Shown: positions 29,449 to 39,164, counted from the first letter of the stretch. The stretch: 64,000 nucleotides of DNA from Helicobacter mustelae (GCF_900476215.1 NZ_LS483446.1:1116001-1180000), one strand, 5' to 3'. Notes: generated from the sequence alone by a model not told the origin. Translations and numbers: made by a program.

Positions 29449-30372
29449 TTAGATCTTGTCACTTGAACCAAGAAGGCGCATGCGCTCGACCATTACCTTC
29501 TTCATAGCTTCCATACCAGGGGTAAAAAACTTTCTCAAATCAAACTGTGTGGGATCATCATTTGCCATTTTTCGCACGGCTGCAATAAAAGCAATACGTA
29601 AATCCGTATCCGTATTGACCTTATTGATCCCACCCTTTATGGATTCTTGTAAAAATGCGAACGGCACCCCCTTGCTCCCCTTCAGGTCTCCTCCTGTTTG
29701 CAAAAACGCTTCACGCACATCATCGGGGATGGCGCTTGCACCATGCAACACCAAAGGAATATTTGTAAGCCTTTTCACCTCTTGCAATCTTTCAAAATCC
29801 AGTTTTGGCTCGCCTTTAAATTTAAAAGCACCATGACTTGTACCAATTGCAGGAGCCAAATAATCCACATGAGTTTCTTTGACAAAAATCTCAGCTTCTT
29901 GTGGGTTTACCAACACAGCATCTTTCTCATCTACAGAAATATTATCCTCAATTCCCATCAATCTCCCCAACTCTGCCTCCACGCTCACGCCATGTCCATG
30001 TGCAAAATCCACCACTTCTTTGGTCAGCTTTAGATTTTCCTCAAAACAATGATGGGAGGCATCAATCATCACAGAAGTGAAACCTGCCTCAATGGCTCTT
30101 TTACATGACTCAAAGCTTGTGCCATGATCCAAGTGTAGCGCCGCAGGAATATGAGGATAGCGCTTTGCCATAGTTTGAGCCATTGATACGACAATATCAA
30201 TGCCCATGTATTTGATAGCACCCTCACTTGCCTGAATGATAATCGGAGAGCTTGCCTCATTTGCAGCTGCAAAAATTGCCTGCAACATTTCAAAATTCAC
30301 AAAATTGAAAGCCCCCACTCCATAAAACTCCTTGTGTGCTTTTTGTAGAATTTCATTTCCTTGAACTAGCAT
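29449..30372 (-). CDS. fba: Fructose-bisphosphate aldolase, class II
   Basis: 307 residues. Zinc-dependent aldolase interconverting fructose 1,6-bisphosphate with the two triose phosphates; in Helicobacter it serves mainly gluconeogenesis. Zinc and active-site motifs: HLDHG near residue 81, GTSHGAFKFKG, and VLHGASAIPDD. It sits 8 nt after ppiC and 9 nt before efp. Confidence 0.97.
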   Translation of the reverse strand: MLVQGNEILQKAHKEFYGVGAFNFVNFEMLQAIFAAANEASSPIIIQASEGAIKYMGIDIVVSMAQTMAKRYPHIPAALHLDHGTSFESCKRAIEAGFTSVMIDASHHCFEENLKLTKEVVDFAHGHGVSVEAELGRLMGIEDNISVDEKDAVLVNPQEAEIFVKETHVDYLAPAIGTSHGAFKFKGEPKLDFERLQEVKRLTNIPLVLHGASAIPDDVREAFLQTGGDLKGSKGVPFAFLQESIKGGINKVNTDTDLRIAFIAAVRKMANDDPTQFDLRKFFTPGMEAMKKVMVERMRLLGSSDKI

Positions 30373-30380
30373 TTTATCCC

Positions 30381-31217
30381 TTAATGATTAATTGTAATTT
30401 TTGCATTACTTCTCAAATGCTGAATCTTATCCTGAGCCATTTCTTGGAATTTTCTCTCCTTAAACATATTCTCAATTGTTGGTTTTGCTTCGGCAAAAGA
30501 GATGGTTTTAGGGCTTCCTTTTTTGATCAAATAAACGACATGATAACCATATTGTGTTTTTACAGGTGTTTTTGTATAGGTATTAGGAGAAAGCGCAAAT
30601 ACTGCATCGCCAAATTCAGGCACCATTTGATTTCTTTGGAATGTTCCCAGATCCCCTCCGTTTTGTGCTTTTTTTGCGTTTGGATCAGTGGTGTATTTGT
30701 TGGCCAATTCGATGAACTTTTGCTCAACTCTTGACTTTGGAGCTTTGTTGAGCTCTGCGATAATTTTCTCAGCCTCTTCTTTGGTTTTTACCAGAATATG
30801 TCTTGCATGTCCCTCTTGCTGGATGAATTGCTTTGGATTGTCATCATAGAATTTCTTAACCTCTGCCTCAGGAATGACGGTTTTTTTTGCTTGTTCTGCG
30901 ACATTATGCTGCCAAGCTTGCAAGAGTAACTGCTTTTTTATGTTTTCCAATGCCTCTTGGTACTCTCTTGTTTGATCAAGCTTCTCTTTTTTTGCCGCTT
31001 TTTCAATCAAAATTTCATTGACTTTTTGATTAATGAGCCCATTTTTTTGCTCTGTGGTCAACTTATTGAAGTCAAAATCGGGCGCTTGTTGCTTCAAGAC
31101 ATCAAAATCTTTTTCTGTGATTATCTGATCATCAACACTTGCTAAATCTTTTGCATAGGAAATTCCCGTAAAGAGGATGCTCGCGGCAATTGCGCTAATA
31201 ATCTTATCGTAAACCAT
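30381..31217 (-). CDS. Periplasmic peptidyl-prolyl isomerase (SurA/PpiC type, Peb4/CBF2 homologue)
   Basis: 278 residues with a cleavable signal (ISAIAASILFTGISYA). The N-terminal chaperone region (about 25-125) is followed by a parvulin domain containing HARHILVKTKEEAEKI, NGGDLGTFQRNQMVPEF and TKTPVKTQYGYHVVYLI. Homologue of H. pylori HP0175 and C. jejuni Peb4 by sequence and by location ahead of fba; it assists outer membrane protein folding and is often antigenic. GGAG lies 7 nt before the ATG. Confidence 0.94.
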   Translation of the reverse strand: MVYDKIISAIAASILFTGISYAKDLASVDDQIITEKDFDVLKQQAPDFDFNKLTTEQKNGLINQKVNEILIEKAAKKEKLDQTREYQEALENIKKQLLLQAWQHNVAEQAKKTVIPEAEVKKFYDDNPKQFIQQEGHARHILVKTKEEAEKIIAELNKAPKSRVEQKFIELANKYTTDPNAKKAQNGGDLGTFQRNQMVPEFGDAVFALSPNTYTKTPVKTQYGYHVVYLIKKGSPKTISFAEAKPTIENMFKERKFQEMAQDKIQHLRSNAKITINH

Positions 31218-31259
31218 TTTTTTACTCCATAAATGAATTTTTTTGAGAATGAACGCCTT

Positions 31260-31265
31260 ATTCTA
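31260..31265 (-). promoter_or_regulatory. -10 box of ppiC-fba-efp
   Basis: Minus strand TTGTTGTAGAATAAGGC gives TAGAAT about 42 nt before the ppiC start. AT-rich upstream DNA, no clear -35. Confidence 0.5.
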
Positions 31266-31324
31266 CAACAAAAATTTAAATCATGCTAGAGCCCAACATG
31301 AAAGAGGGTCTTTTTGGCCAAAGT

Positions 31325-31696
31325 TTAGTCAAAGAGAATTTTTTTGGCTAAAAAATAACCACCAAACACACAGGAAAGCACCGCAAAATTGGTGAGCAAT
31401 ACGTAAATGATGGCCTTTTGATAGGCTGCTTGCTTCACCAGCAAGAACGTATCTGAACCAAATGAAGAAAAGGTCGTAAATCCACCCAGCGCCCCAACCA
31501 TCACAAATAATTTCCATTGCCCAAACAACCCACGCTCCACCATTAAATACACGCAGATCCCCATAATCAATCCACCCAGTGTATTTGCAGCCAACGTCCC
31601 ATAGGGAAAACCTGGAAAACGCGAAAATAGCAAAGCAAGACTATAGCGTCCCATGCTCCCAAGCCCTCCTCCCAAAAATACAAAAAGCCAATGCAT
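31325..31696 (-). CDS. crcB: Fluoride exporter CrcB/FluC
   Basis: 123 residues from the ATG at 31696 (AAGGTGAGAGC upstream); the frame opens nine codons earlier. Small four-helix protein working as a dual-topology dimeric fluoride channel. Recognised by GGGLGSMGRYSLAL (residues 8-21), GTLAANTLGGLIMG with the fluoride-pathway Asn, and GALGGFTTFSSFGSDT. No fluoride riboswitch fits in the leader of about 25 nt. Confidence 0.95.
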   Translation of the reverse strand: MHWLFVFLGGGLGSMGRYSLALLFSRFPGFPYGTLAANTLGGLIMGICVYLMVERGLFGQWKLFVMVGALGGFTTFSSFGSDTFLLVKQAAYQKAIIYVLLTNFAVLSCVFGGYFLAKKILFD

Positions 31697-31727
31697 GCTC
31701 TCACCTTTTTCAAAATTTGGCACGCAT

Positions 31728-31733
31728 TGTATA
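31728..31733 (-). promoter_or_regulatory. -10 box of crcB
   Basis: Minus strand TTTTTTGCTATACAATGCG contains an extended -10 (TGC-TATACA) about 31 nt before the crcB start, after a T-run. Predicted transcript start near 31721. Confidence 0.5.
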
Positions 31734-32133
31734 GCAAAAAATTAAATCAAAGGTTTGTTGCGCGAGATGGGCACTCTTGGCACATCTTGGTTGCAGGAGA
31801 GCGTTTACACAGAAATGTATATTTTTGAAACATATAGCCAAAGAAGCAACAAAGTTTTTACCAGTCCCATCCCCGTTTTTCGTCGCAGATTCTCACTAAA
31901 GATAGAAGATAGCATCACCAGACTTTGATCAAACTTGATGCTTAAAGGAATTTTAAAATCTCAAGCGTTCTCAAAGATCCACCACAACCTCACTCAAAGC
32001 CACACACATCCAAACAAACCACCCACGCTGCTCTAATATCCTACTTCAACCCACAAATCCCAGACAACAATCACCAGAAAAAATTAACACACCCCGCAAT
32101 AATAACAGCAAAGCCACCCCCAACAAACGCGCT
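31734..32133. other. Non-coding interval between hemD and crcB with strong strand skew
   Basis: No supported gene in 400 bp. From about 31965 to 32125 the plus strand is nearly free of G and rich in A and C. An inverted repeat AGCATCA (31911-31917) with TGATGCT (31936-31942) is present. A 17-nt exact match, GCAATAATAACAGCAAA at 32096-32112, recurs inside leuD at 33308-33324 in the same orientation. Confidence 0.5.
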
Positions 32134-32811
32134 TCAAGGTAGGCGCAGGGCAATCTCTTTGGCAAAATGAATGCAGCTTTGAATGTCTTGCCTAGGGCTT
32201 ACAAATGCTTCAATTTCCTCATCAAATACACTAAAAGTAGTAAGTCCAATGGCAATGGCAATATAGCTTCCATCCCAAGAAAAATTTTGCACAAAGGAGA
32301 GATAATGACTGGGCGCAGTGAAAATTAAGATGCTTTTTGGCTTGGGCTTTGGCAGTATGTGTGTGTTATTGCGCTTATTTTCATATGCAACAATCTGCTT
32401 CAATATAATCCTAGCAGCCTGCAGCCTTTCATCAAGCTTGGAAACAATTTTTTTGGCACGAAAATACAGCACTTTTTTGCCCCTTAGCATAGGGATAATC
32501 TCATCTGCAAAACCAGAGCCATGAGAATCCTTCCCCACATATTCCACACAAAACCCATGCTCGCCTAGTGTTTGCGCGCTTGACTCTCCAATTGCATATG
32601 CGGGAATTTTTTTGAGATACTCAAATTGTGGATATTTCTTTATATTTTGCTGCAGAGATTGAGCTGCATTTTTGGAGGTAAGCACCAGTGCATCAAAATC
32701 CCCCCTAAGCTCTCTTAGAGAATCCAGCATATCTAGATGCTCAATCTCATTGACTACCAATGTTTCTACATCCGCATGGGGTTTGGAGCTTACTAATACA
32801 ATCTTTCTCAT
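32134..32811 (-). CDS. hemD: Uroporphyrinogen-III synthase HemD
   Basis: 225 residues. Closes hydroxymethylbilane to uroporphyrinogen III in haem synthesis. This family is poorly conserved; the call rests on length, the opening IVLVSSKPHADVE, FDALVLTSKNAAQSL (residues about 39-53), PAYAIGESSAQTLGEHG, and ILIFTAPSHYLSFVQNF followed by IAIAIGLTTFS. These match HemD landmarks including the H. pylori protein HP1224. GGGAG precedes the ATG. Apparently monocistronic. Confidence 0.85.
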   Translation of the reverse strand: MRKIVLVSSKPHADVETLVVNEIEHLDMLDSLRELRGDFDALVLTSKNAAQSLQQNIKKYPQFEYLKKIPAYAIGESSAQTLGEHGFCVEYVGKDSHGSGFADEIIPMLRGKKVLYFRAKKIVSKLDERLQAARIILKQIVAYENKRNNTHILPKPKPKSILIFTAPSHYLSFVQNFSWDGSYIAIAIGLTTFSVFDEEIEAFVSPRQDIQSCIHFAKEIALRLP

Positions 32812-33024
32812 CCATACTCCCTAAAATACCAAAATAGCAACATGTCCCCAACTGTAAATGCGCCCATAAAATGCGCCTCAATGCAATGGGCAAAAATCCT
32901 AGCCCTCTTGCAATTGCTTGAAAACCATCCCTTCCTTTCTCAAAAATCCATGCTTCCAGTGCAAGCCACCTGACCTTATTCAAAAATCCTCGCACAAACA
33001 TTCCAATACACAAGCGACCATGAC

Positions 33025-33606
33025 TTAGTAATCTTGCCAATATTTTGGAATGTTTTGCTCATAGGATTCTATAGCAGGGAGATGTTTTAGGGTTATCGCA
33101 ATCTCATCCAGACCCAAAAGCAATCTTTGCTTCCATTTGGGGTCGATCTCAAATTTTACACGAAAATCCCCTGCTCTCACCACTTGGTCTCTGAGATCCA
33201 CTTCCACCTCACCCTTTGCAAAATGCTTGCGCACCTCAAGCGGAAGGGAAATGGGTAAAAGTGCGTTTTTGATTGCATTATTATAAAAAATATCGCTAAA
33301 ACTTCCTGCAATAATAACAGCAAATCCATAATCCATCAATGCCCAAACTGCGTGCTCCCTAGAGCTTCCTGACCCAAAATTCTCTCCTGTAACCAAAATG
33401 CTCGCACCTTGGTTTTCTGGGGCATTGAGTACAAAATTTTTATTTAGACTTCGGTCTTTGTTATAGCGCCAATCATCAAACAAAAACTCTCCAAAACCAC
33501 TCTTTTCAATACGTTTCAGATAGGTTTTTGGAATCAATTGATCAGTATCGATATTATCACACCAAAGCGCCACTGCCCTGCCTTTATGGATTTCAAATTT
33601 CTGCAT
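33025..33606 (-). CDS. leuD: 3-isopropylmalate dehydratase small subunit LeuD
   Basis: 193 residues from the ATG at 33606, which has an excellent AAGGAGGAGCA; the start lies 14 nt inside leuC. Swivelling domain of isopropylmalate isomerase, with [17 protein letters not shown] (residues 15-31), [17 protein letters not shown] and [20 protein letters not shown]. Acts with LeuC to convert 2- to 3-isopropylmalate. Confidence 0.96.
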   Translation of the reverse strand: MQKFEIHKGRAVALWCDNIDTDQLIPKTYLKRIEKSGFGEFLFDDWRYNKDRSLNKNFVLNAPENQGASILVTGENFGSGSSREHAVWALMDYGFAVIIAGSFSDIFYNNAIKNALLPISLPLEVRKHFAKGEVEVDLRDQVVRAGDFRVKFEIDPKWKQRLLLGLDEIAITLKHLPAIESYEQNIPKYWQDY

Positions 33607-34984
33607 TGCTCCTCCTTGATAATTCTCTAACATCTACAAATCTCCCATGGATTGCAGCAGCAGCTGCCATGGCCGGGGAGCAAAGATGGGTGCGAGCATT
33701 TTTGCCTTGTCTGCCGATGAAATTGCGATTGGAAGTAGAGGCACAATGCACAAATTCTGGCACCCTATCATCATTCATTCCCAAACACATCGAACACCCT
33801 GGCTCCCTCCATTCACAACCTGATTCTAAAAAAATCTTATCTAGTCCTAATTCTTCCGCTCTTTTTTTGACCTCTCTAGACCCTGGGACAATGATAGCAC
33901 GCACACCCTCTTTGACATGCTGATTTTCTAGGATCTTTGCCGCCTCTTTGAGATCACTCAAACGCCCATTCGTGCAAGAACCAATGAAGACATATTCTAT
34001 GGGAATATCTTCGCCACTTTGCTGGGGTGTTAATCCCATGTATTCATAAGCGCTCTGCTCTTCTTTTGTGCGGATTTGAGGGAAATTTTGCAAAATCCCC
34101 ACTGCCATTTGCGGATTTGTCCCCCAAGTAATCATTGGCTCAAGCATACTTGCATCAAGATGTACAAGCTTATCAAATGCCCTCACGCTATCGCTATAAA
34201 GCAATCTCCAATCCTTTAGTGCATCTTCAAAATTCTTTGGAGCAAAGCGTTTTTCTCGCAAATAAGCAAAGGTTTTTTCATCCGGAGCAATCATTCCTAT
34301 TTTTGCACCCATTTCAATTGCCATATTGCAGATGCTCATGCGCTCTTCCATCTCTAAGGCCTCTATACCTTCTCCAAAAAATTCTACTCCATATCCTGTG
34401 CCAAAATCCACTCCAAAGCGCGCAATAAGTGCCAAAATCATATCCTTAGCATAAACGCCTGCTGGAAGCCTTCCGGTAATCTCTATGCCCATTTTTTTGG
34501 GTTTTTTTTGCCAGATGCTCTGGGTAGCAAGGACATGCTCTACCTCACTTGTCCCTATACCAAAAGCAATGGCTCCAAATGCTCCATGCGTAGCTGTGTG
34601 AGAATCTCCACATACGATAATCTTCCCTGGTTGAGTAAGCCCGCTTTCTGGCCCTATGACATGCACGATCCCCTGCTCTTGGCTGCCATGATCCCAAAGC
34701 TCTATTCCAAAATCTTTGCAATTTTGACGCAAGGTATCCATTTGCTTTTTGGCAATTGCATCTTTGATATGATGTATATCTTTTGTAGGGACATTATGAT
34801 CCATCGTGCCAAAAGTTTTGTGTGGAGCATGCACCACTCGATTTTGATTGCGCAGACCCTCAAATGCCTGGGGAGAAGTCACCTCATGAATCAAATGCAA
34901 ATCTACATAAAGCAACTGCACCTCATCCTCTTTCCCTGCAATGACATGGGAATCCCAAATTTTATCTAACAAAGTTTTTTCCAT
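33593..34984 (-). CDS. leuC: 3-isopropylmalate dehydratase large subunit LeuC
   Basis: 463 residues, aconitase-family 4Fe-4S enzyme. Motifs: [33 protein letters not shown] with the first cluster cysteine, and CSMCLGMND with the other two. N-terminal KIWDSHVI and [12 protein letters not shown] are typical. A 208-nt gap separates it from leuB, with GATAAGG-type repeats just before the ribosome site AAGGGAAGGG. Confidence 0.97.
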   Translation of the reverse strand: MEKTLLDKIWDSHVIAGKEDEVQLLYVDLHLIHEVTSPQAFEGLRNQNRVVHAPHKTFGTMDHNVPTKDIHHIKDAIAKKQMDTLRQNCKDFGIELWDHGSQEQGIVHVIGPESGLTQPGKIIVCGDSHTATHGAFGAIAFGIGTSEVEHVLATQSIWQKKPKKMGIEITGRLPAGVYAKDMILALIARFGVDFGTGYGVEFFGEGIEALEMEERMSICNMAIEMGAKIGMIAPDEKTFAYLREKRFAPKNFEDALKDWRLLYSDSVRAFDKLVHLDASMLEPMITWGTNPQMAVGILQNFPQIRTKEEQSAYEYMGLTPQQSGEDIPIEYVFIGSCTNGRLSDLKEAAKILENQHVKEGVRAIIVPGSREVKKRAEELGLDKIFLESGCEWREPGCSMCLGMNDDRVPEFVHCASTSNRNFIGRQGKNARTHLCSPAMAAAAAIHGRFVDVRELSRRSNAEI

Positions 34985-35192
34985 CTCTATACCCTTCCCT
35001 TATCATTTTTTCCTTATCATTTTTCTTTGAAATTCCTCTTTATTTTTCTTTATTTTACCCTGTGGATTTCCCCGTGATCTTATGAAATTTTGCGATTCTA
35101 TTTATTGCGCCAATCGCACTAGTCGCATCAAGTTTCTTGATCGCGCTGATTCCATCCATTGGGATGGACCTTGTCAAATTTCGCAGATCCCA
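34985..35192 (-). other. Structured leuB-leuC intercistronic region
   Basis: Unlike the rest of leuABCD, leuB and leuC are separated by 208 nt. The minus strand forms TCCATCC/GGATGGA with a 4-nt loop (35151-35168), TCAAG/CTTGA (35129-35141) and GCGATT/AATCGC arms, then ends in a tandem TGATAAGGAAAAA-like repeat (about 34996-35026) directly before leuC. No T-run follows the hairpins, so it need not be a terminator; RNA processing or stability is as likely. Confidence 0.45.
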
Positions 35193-36248
35193 TCAGGATT
35201 GTGCGCCATCCCTTTTCAAACAATCCACCACAGCCTCTGTGAATTCCTTGGTATTTGTTTCTCCACCCAAATCCGGAGTAAAAATCCCATTAGCAAAGCA
35301 AGATTCCACAGCATTTCTAATGCGATTGGCATGGACCTTGTCTCCAAAGCTAAACTCTAGCATCAAAGCAAGACAAAAAATCATGCCCACAGGATTTGCA
35401 ATCCCCTTGCCTGCGATATCAGGAGCAGATCCATGTATGGGTTCATAAAGACTTCTTCCCCCCTCTCCCATGCTCACACTTGGACACACTCCAAGACTTC
35501 CCAAAAGCACGGAGGCCTCATCGCTCAAAATATCTCCGAACAAATTCTCTGTTACAATCACATCATAATCCCGCGGCTGCAGCAAGATTTTCATCGCCAT
35601 AGAATCTACATACTGATGCTCTAACACACAGTCTTTGAATTCTTCATGCAGCTCTTCTGCGACCTGGCGCCAGAGCTTGGAAGTGGCAAGCACATTTGCC
35701 TTATCTACGGAGACAACATGTTTTCTGCGCGATCTAGCAAGCTCAAATGCACAGCGCAAAATCCTCTCAATCTCTTCACGCCGATAAGAACAAGTATCAA
35801 TTGCATGATCTTCTTGTAGTACCCTTGGTGTGCCAAAATAAATCCCTGAAATCAATTCACGAACAATCACAAAATCACTTCCCTGCAGGATTTCTGATCG
35901 AAGGGGTGCGCGATTTTTCAGCGCCTCACTCACGCAAATAGGACGCAGATTGCAATAAAGCCCCAGGGATTTTCTAAGCTCTAGCAATCCTTGCTCTGGG
36001 GTTTTTTGTGCATGTTGATATTTTGGCGCGCCAATGCAAGCTAGCATTACTGCCTTGGCATTCAAACAAGCATCCAATGTAGAATCTGGCAATGGTGTGC
36101 CATATTTATCGATTGCCACCCCGCCAAAATCACAAAATTGCAGCGCGAAATGCTCTTTTACTGGCATGAGCGCATGCCATACCTCCAGCATACTATCCAT
36201 GATTTCACCACCAATCCCATCCCCCTTCAAACAGACGATTTTTTGCAT
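35193..36248 (-). CDS. leuB: 3-isopropylmalate dehydrogenase LeuB
   Basis: 351 residues. NAD-dependent oxidative decarboxylation of 3-isopropylmalate. Signatures: LKGDGIGGEIM at the N-terminus, VIVRELISGIYFG (family RELxGGIYFG), VDKANVLATSKLWR, and the C-terminal NAD site EPIHGSAPDIAGKGIANPVG. Starts immediately after the leuA stop codon. Confidence 0.97.
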   Translation of the reverse strand: MQKIVCLKGDGIGGEIMDSMLEVWHALMPVKEHFALQFCDFGGVAIDKYGTPLPDSTLDACLNAKAVMLACIGAPKYQHAQKTPEQGLLELRKSLGLYCNLRPICVSEALKNRAPLRSEILQGSDFVIVRELISGIYFGTPRVLQEDHAIDTCSYRREEIERILRCAFELARSRRKHVVSVDKANVLATSKLWRQVAEELHEEFKDCVLEHQYVDSMAMKILLQPRDYDVIVTENLFGDILSDEASVLLGSLGVCPSVSMGEGGRSLYEPIHGSAPDIAGKGIANPVGMIFCLALMLEFSFGDKVHANRIRNAVESCFANGIFTPDLGGETNTKEFTEAVVDCLKRDGAQS

Positions 36249-37781
36249 TTACACTCCTTGAATTTTTATTTCATTGCTTCCCTTTTTCCAAGAATTATAT
36301 GCCTGCACATAGGCCTTAGCACTAGCATACAACACATCAAAATCCACACCACTACCATTAAATCTCTTACCATTTTTATCTGCAATGCTCACAAACACTT
36401 GTGCCTGAGAATCCTCCCCAGAGCTTAGAGATTTGATTTCATAACTCAAAAGCTCTGGGGATTGAAGTAGCAATTTATCAATGGCCTTATAAATCGCCTG
36501 CACACTGCCATCTCCGATGCTAGATTCCACATGCACACCGCCATCATATTCTAGCGATACCACTGCACTTTGATAGCCACTAGAAACATATTGCAATTGA
36601 ATATTTTTGATTGCAAAATCTTCTTGCGCCTTATAGTTATCTGATAAAAGCGCCAAAATATCAGAATCCTCTACTTGCTTCTTTTTGTCTGCAAGAGATT
36701 TAAAACGCAAAAAAAGAGAATTCATTTCTTCTTCCAAAACCTCATCATACCCCAGTGCCTTGAGCTTCTGTGCAAATGCATGACGGCCTGAGAGTTTGCC
36801 AAGAGGCAGGCTATTGTTTGCTACTCCCACGAGCTGCGGAGTGATGATCTCATAGGTTTCTGGATTTTTTAGCACTCCATCTTGATGGATTCCTGATTGA
36901 TGCGCATAAGCATTACCTCCAACTATAGCCTTATTTTTAGGCACAGGGATGCCTGAAAGATTTGCGACAAGATCGCTAGTTTGTTTTGTCAATGCCAAGA
37001 CAATATTACTTGTCGCCCTATAATGCTCCCTTCGAATATGCAATGCCACAGCCACCTCTTCTAATGCAGTATTTCCCGCACGTTCACCAATCCCATTGAC
37101 TGTGCCCTCCACCCTACCTGCACCATTTTCAACTGCAGCAAGTGCATTGGCCCCCGCCATCCCTAGGTCATTATGGCAATGACAGGAGTATAAAATCTCT
37201 CTTTGGCTCTTACAGTTTGTGCGCAAAAATGCAAAAATCTCTCCATATTCCTGAGGTGTGATATAACCCACAGTATCAGGGATATTAATCACACTTGCTC
37301 CTGAATCTATGGCCATTTGCACAGATTCTAGCAAGAACTCCCTCTCTGTGCGACAGGCATCTTCGGGGGAAAATTGCACAATATCAAAAAGTCCTCTAGC
37401 ATAGCCTACAAATTCTTTGATTTTTTCCAAAACCTGTTGGCGAGTCATTTTTAGTTTATGGCGCAAATGCACATCACTTGTAGCGATGAAAATATGAATC
37501 TGCTTAAATTTAGCAGCCTCCAATGCCTCATAAGCCTCATCAATATCTTGCTTATTGCAACGCGCTAAAGCTGCCACACAAGCCCTTTTGACATGCTTTG
37601 CAATTGCCTGCACTGCTTCAAAATCCCCCTTAGAAGCCCTGGGAAATCCTGCCTCAATCACATCTACACCCCACCTTTCAAGCTGCAGGGCAATCTGAAC
37701 CTTATCCTGCGTGCTAAAATGCACCCCTGGGGTTTGCTCACCATCACGTAACGTAGTGTCCAAAAACTGTATTTTTCTCAT
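36249..37781 (-). CDS. leuA: 2-isopropylmalate synthase LeuA
   Basis: 510 residues from the ATG at 37781 with AAGGAG six bases upstream (a GTG codon precedes it in frame). First step of leucine synthesis: acetyl-CoA plus 2-ketoisovalerate. TIM barrel with [17 protein letters not shown] (residues 5-21), HCHNDLGMA and [14 protein letters not shown]; the C-terminal regulatory LeuA dimer domain (about 390-500) is present, so leucine feedback is likely. Leads leuABCD. Confidence 0.97.
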   Translation of the reverse strand: MRKIQFLDTTLRDGEQTPGVHFSTQDKVQIALQLERWGVDVIEAGFPRASKGDFEAVQAIAKHVKRACVAALARCNKQDIDEAYEALEAAKFKQIHIFIATSDVHLRHKLKMTRQQVLEKIKEFVGYARGLFDIVQFSPEDACRTEREFLLESVQMAIDSGASVINIPDTVGYITPQEYGEIFAFLRTNCKSQREILYSCHCHNDLGMAGANALAAVENGAGRVEGTVNGIGERAGNTALEEVAVALHIRREHYRATSNIVLALTKQTSDLVANLSGIPVPKNKAIVGGNAYAHQSGIHQDGVLKNPETYEIITPQLVGVANNSLPLGKLSGRHAFAQKLKALGYDEVLEEEMNSLFLRFKSLADKKKQVEDSDILALLSDNYKAQEDFAIKNIQLQYVSSGYQSAVVSLEYDGGVHVESSIGDGSVQAIYKAIDKLLLQSPELLSYEIKSLSSGEDSQAQVFVSIADKNGKRFNGSGVDFDVLYASAKAYVQAYNSWKKGSNEIKIQGV

Positions 37782-37855
37782 CACATGCTCCTTATGCGCT
37801 TATGTACCTGGAATTACACAATTGATAAAAAATAAAAAACCAAAAGAATGAAAAA

Positions 37856-37918
37856 CTAGAATTGCAGTAGTGGTGACAAATAAAAAACAGAAAAAGATAA
37901 GAAAAATTTATTTTTCAT
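37856..37918 (-). CDS. Possible 20-residue leucine-rich leader peptide before leuA
   Basis: The minus strand encodes a 20-codon open frame (ATG 37918 to TAG 37856) ending 75 nt before leuA. It has four leucines, each with a different codon (TTA, TTG, CTA, CTG), two adjacent near the end (SPLLQF), and GGTGATT ahead of the start. It would fit a translational attenuator for the leu operon. Against this: no clear terminator hairpin follows, phenylalanine is even commoner, and short AT-rich frames arise by chance. Confidence 0.25.
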   Translation of the reverse strand: MKNKFFLSFSVFYLSPLLQF

Positions 37919-37977
37919 TACAATCACCGAGTTTTGAATTTTCCAAAATAGAGTCAAAATGATTTGGAAACAAGATG

Positions 37978-38006
37978 AGGTTATCTTTTTTCTAAAAGAT
38001 TGTCAA
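37978..38006 (-). promoter_or_regulatory. Candidate promoter of leuABCD
   Basis: Minus strand TTGACA (38001-38006) is spaced 17 nt from TAACCT (37978-37983). The -35 is perfect and the -10 matches at four positions. It would give a leader of about 190 nt containing the short leucine-rich frame. Confidence 0.35.
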
Positions 38007-38129
38007 TGCTTAGGCTTTGGGAAGATTTTTTTTGGGAAAGATGATGGGAGAACTTAACATTTTGGGATTTATCGCTTAGTTTTTGGTGCTTTTCTTGCAT
38101 TCTTAATGCTTTGGTATTTGGAGATGAAG

Positions 38130-38148
38130 CGGGGTGGGGGTAACCCCG
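38130..38148. terminator. GC-rich hairpin between leuA and the catalase-like gene
   Basis: CGGGGT (38130-38135) pairs with ACCCCG (38143-38148) around GGGGGTA, about 60 nt past the stop of the catalase-like gene. No good T-run follows on the minus strand; ATTTTAT follows on the plus strand. It is the only strong hairpin in the gap. Confidence 0.35.
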
Positions 38149-38210
38149 ATTTTATCAGTCGCGATTTTTAGCACAATCACGCAAAGATGAAGCGCAAGGA
38201 TAATCAATGC

Positions 38211-39164
38211 CTATTGTCTCCTACCAAAAGTAATCCCATAGACCTCATTTCGGATCTGGAACAAAGGATCATTGGGAGGTCGCACACCTGTGGGGAGATC
38301 TGATGGAAAATACACATCTTTATTGCAGCCCATTCCCTCATATTGCTCAATCTTCAATGTCCCTGCATACAGCTCCCTATGCTTGCCCTTCCAAAGTGCG
38401 GTAGTATCATTGATCGCATCATTCTTATTTGCAAATACAAGATACATCTTGTATTCTATGGGCTTAGTTTTAACATGCTCTTGGAATGCAGTAAGGAGAT
38501 AATCAGATTTCTTTTCTTTTAGGTCTTGATTGCTTAGATACCTTACACCATCTACAGGCACAAATTTCCATTTCGCAGGCAGCATTTTCCCTGTTTTTTT
38601 GTCTTTGAACATAAAAGTATGCACGCTGTAATAAGGGGTATTTGCCACGCTTGGAGTAATTCCTACGTTTTTCATATAAGCATCAAATCTTCTATAAGAA
38701 GCAACTTCTTGAGAGAGTTTTTTGACTCTTTCCTCATCTACCTTGCCATTTTTAGGAGTCCTCATAGCAAGGAATTGTATAAATTCTTCAGGATTCTTGG
38801 CAAAAAGAATCTCTGCATTTGTCATTACCATTGTCCAAGTGCCGCCCTTACCCTCCAATTGTAGCGCCATACCCCTGCCCTTACTTCTATCATCCATCTC
38901 CACACCTCCCAAAGAATATCTTACAAATGCGGGAATCTCTTTTTGATTAAGCAATGGCACATCTAAAGAATCCCTTGCTTCTTGACTAGAGAGAAACACA
39001 CCCTTTGTACAAAACCCCTTGGTGTGGTTGATTTTCATTTTGGGATCTTTGCCATTAAGCTTATAGAAAGCATCTGCGATGCCTTCAGCGCTCACATCAT
39101 GGGCATGGGCAAATCCCATGCAAGAAAACAATACAGCACATACACTCAAAGAAATTTTTTTCAT
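38211..39164 (-). CDS. Secreted catalase-like haem protein
   Basis: 317 residues with a signal peptide ending near AHAHD, so periplasmic. Catalase-related minimal family (H. pylori HP0485 type). The distal histidine segment appears as INHTKGFCTKG (His47), VRYSLGGVE follows, and the haem-ligand pattern RxxxY is seen in IRNEVYGITFGRR at the C-terminus. It lacks the large wrapping and tetramer domains of full catalases, so peroxidase or other haem chemistry is likely rather than strong catalase activity. Monocistronic, upstream of leuA on the same strand. Confidence 0.85.
   Translation of the reverse strand: MKKISLSVCAVLFSCMGFAHAHDVSAEGIADAFYKLNGKDPKMKINHTKGFCTKGVFLSSQEARDSLDVPLLNQKEIPAFVRYSLGGVEMDDRSKGRGMALQLEGKGGTWTMVMTNAEILFAKNPEEFIQFLAMRTPKNGKVDEERVKKLSQEVASYRRFDAYMKNVGITPSVANTPYYSVHTFMFKDKKTGKMLPAKWKFVPVDGVRYLSNQDLKEKKSDYLLTAFQEHVKTKPIEYKMYLVFANKNDAINDTTALWKGKHRELYAGTLKIEQYEGMGCNKDVYFPSDLPTGVRPPNDPLFQIRNEVYGITFGRRQ

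Noticed and set aside
31697-31733. Fluoride riboswitch ahead of crcB
   Set aside because: The predicted leader is only about 25 nt and lacks the conserved crcB-motif sequence.
32747-33040. 97-codon minus-strand frame bridging leuD and hemD
   Set aside because: Both ends lie in real genes (leuD end, hemD start), only about 200 nt are free, and no family or ribosome site is recognisable; kept as a chance frame.
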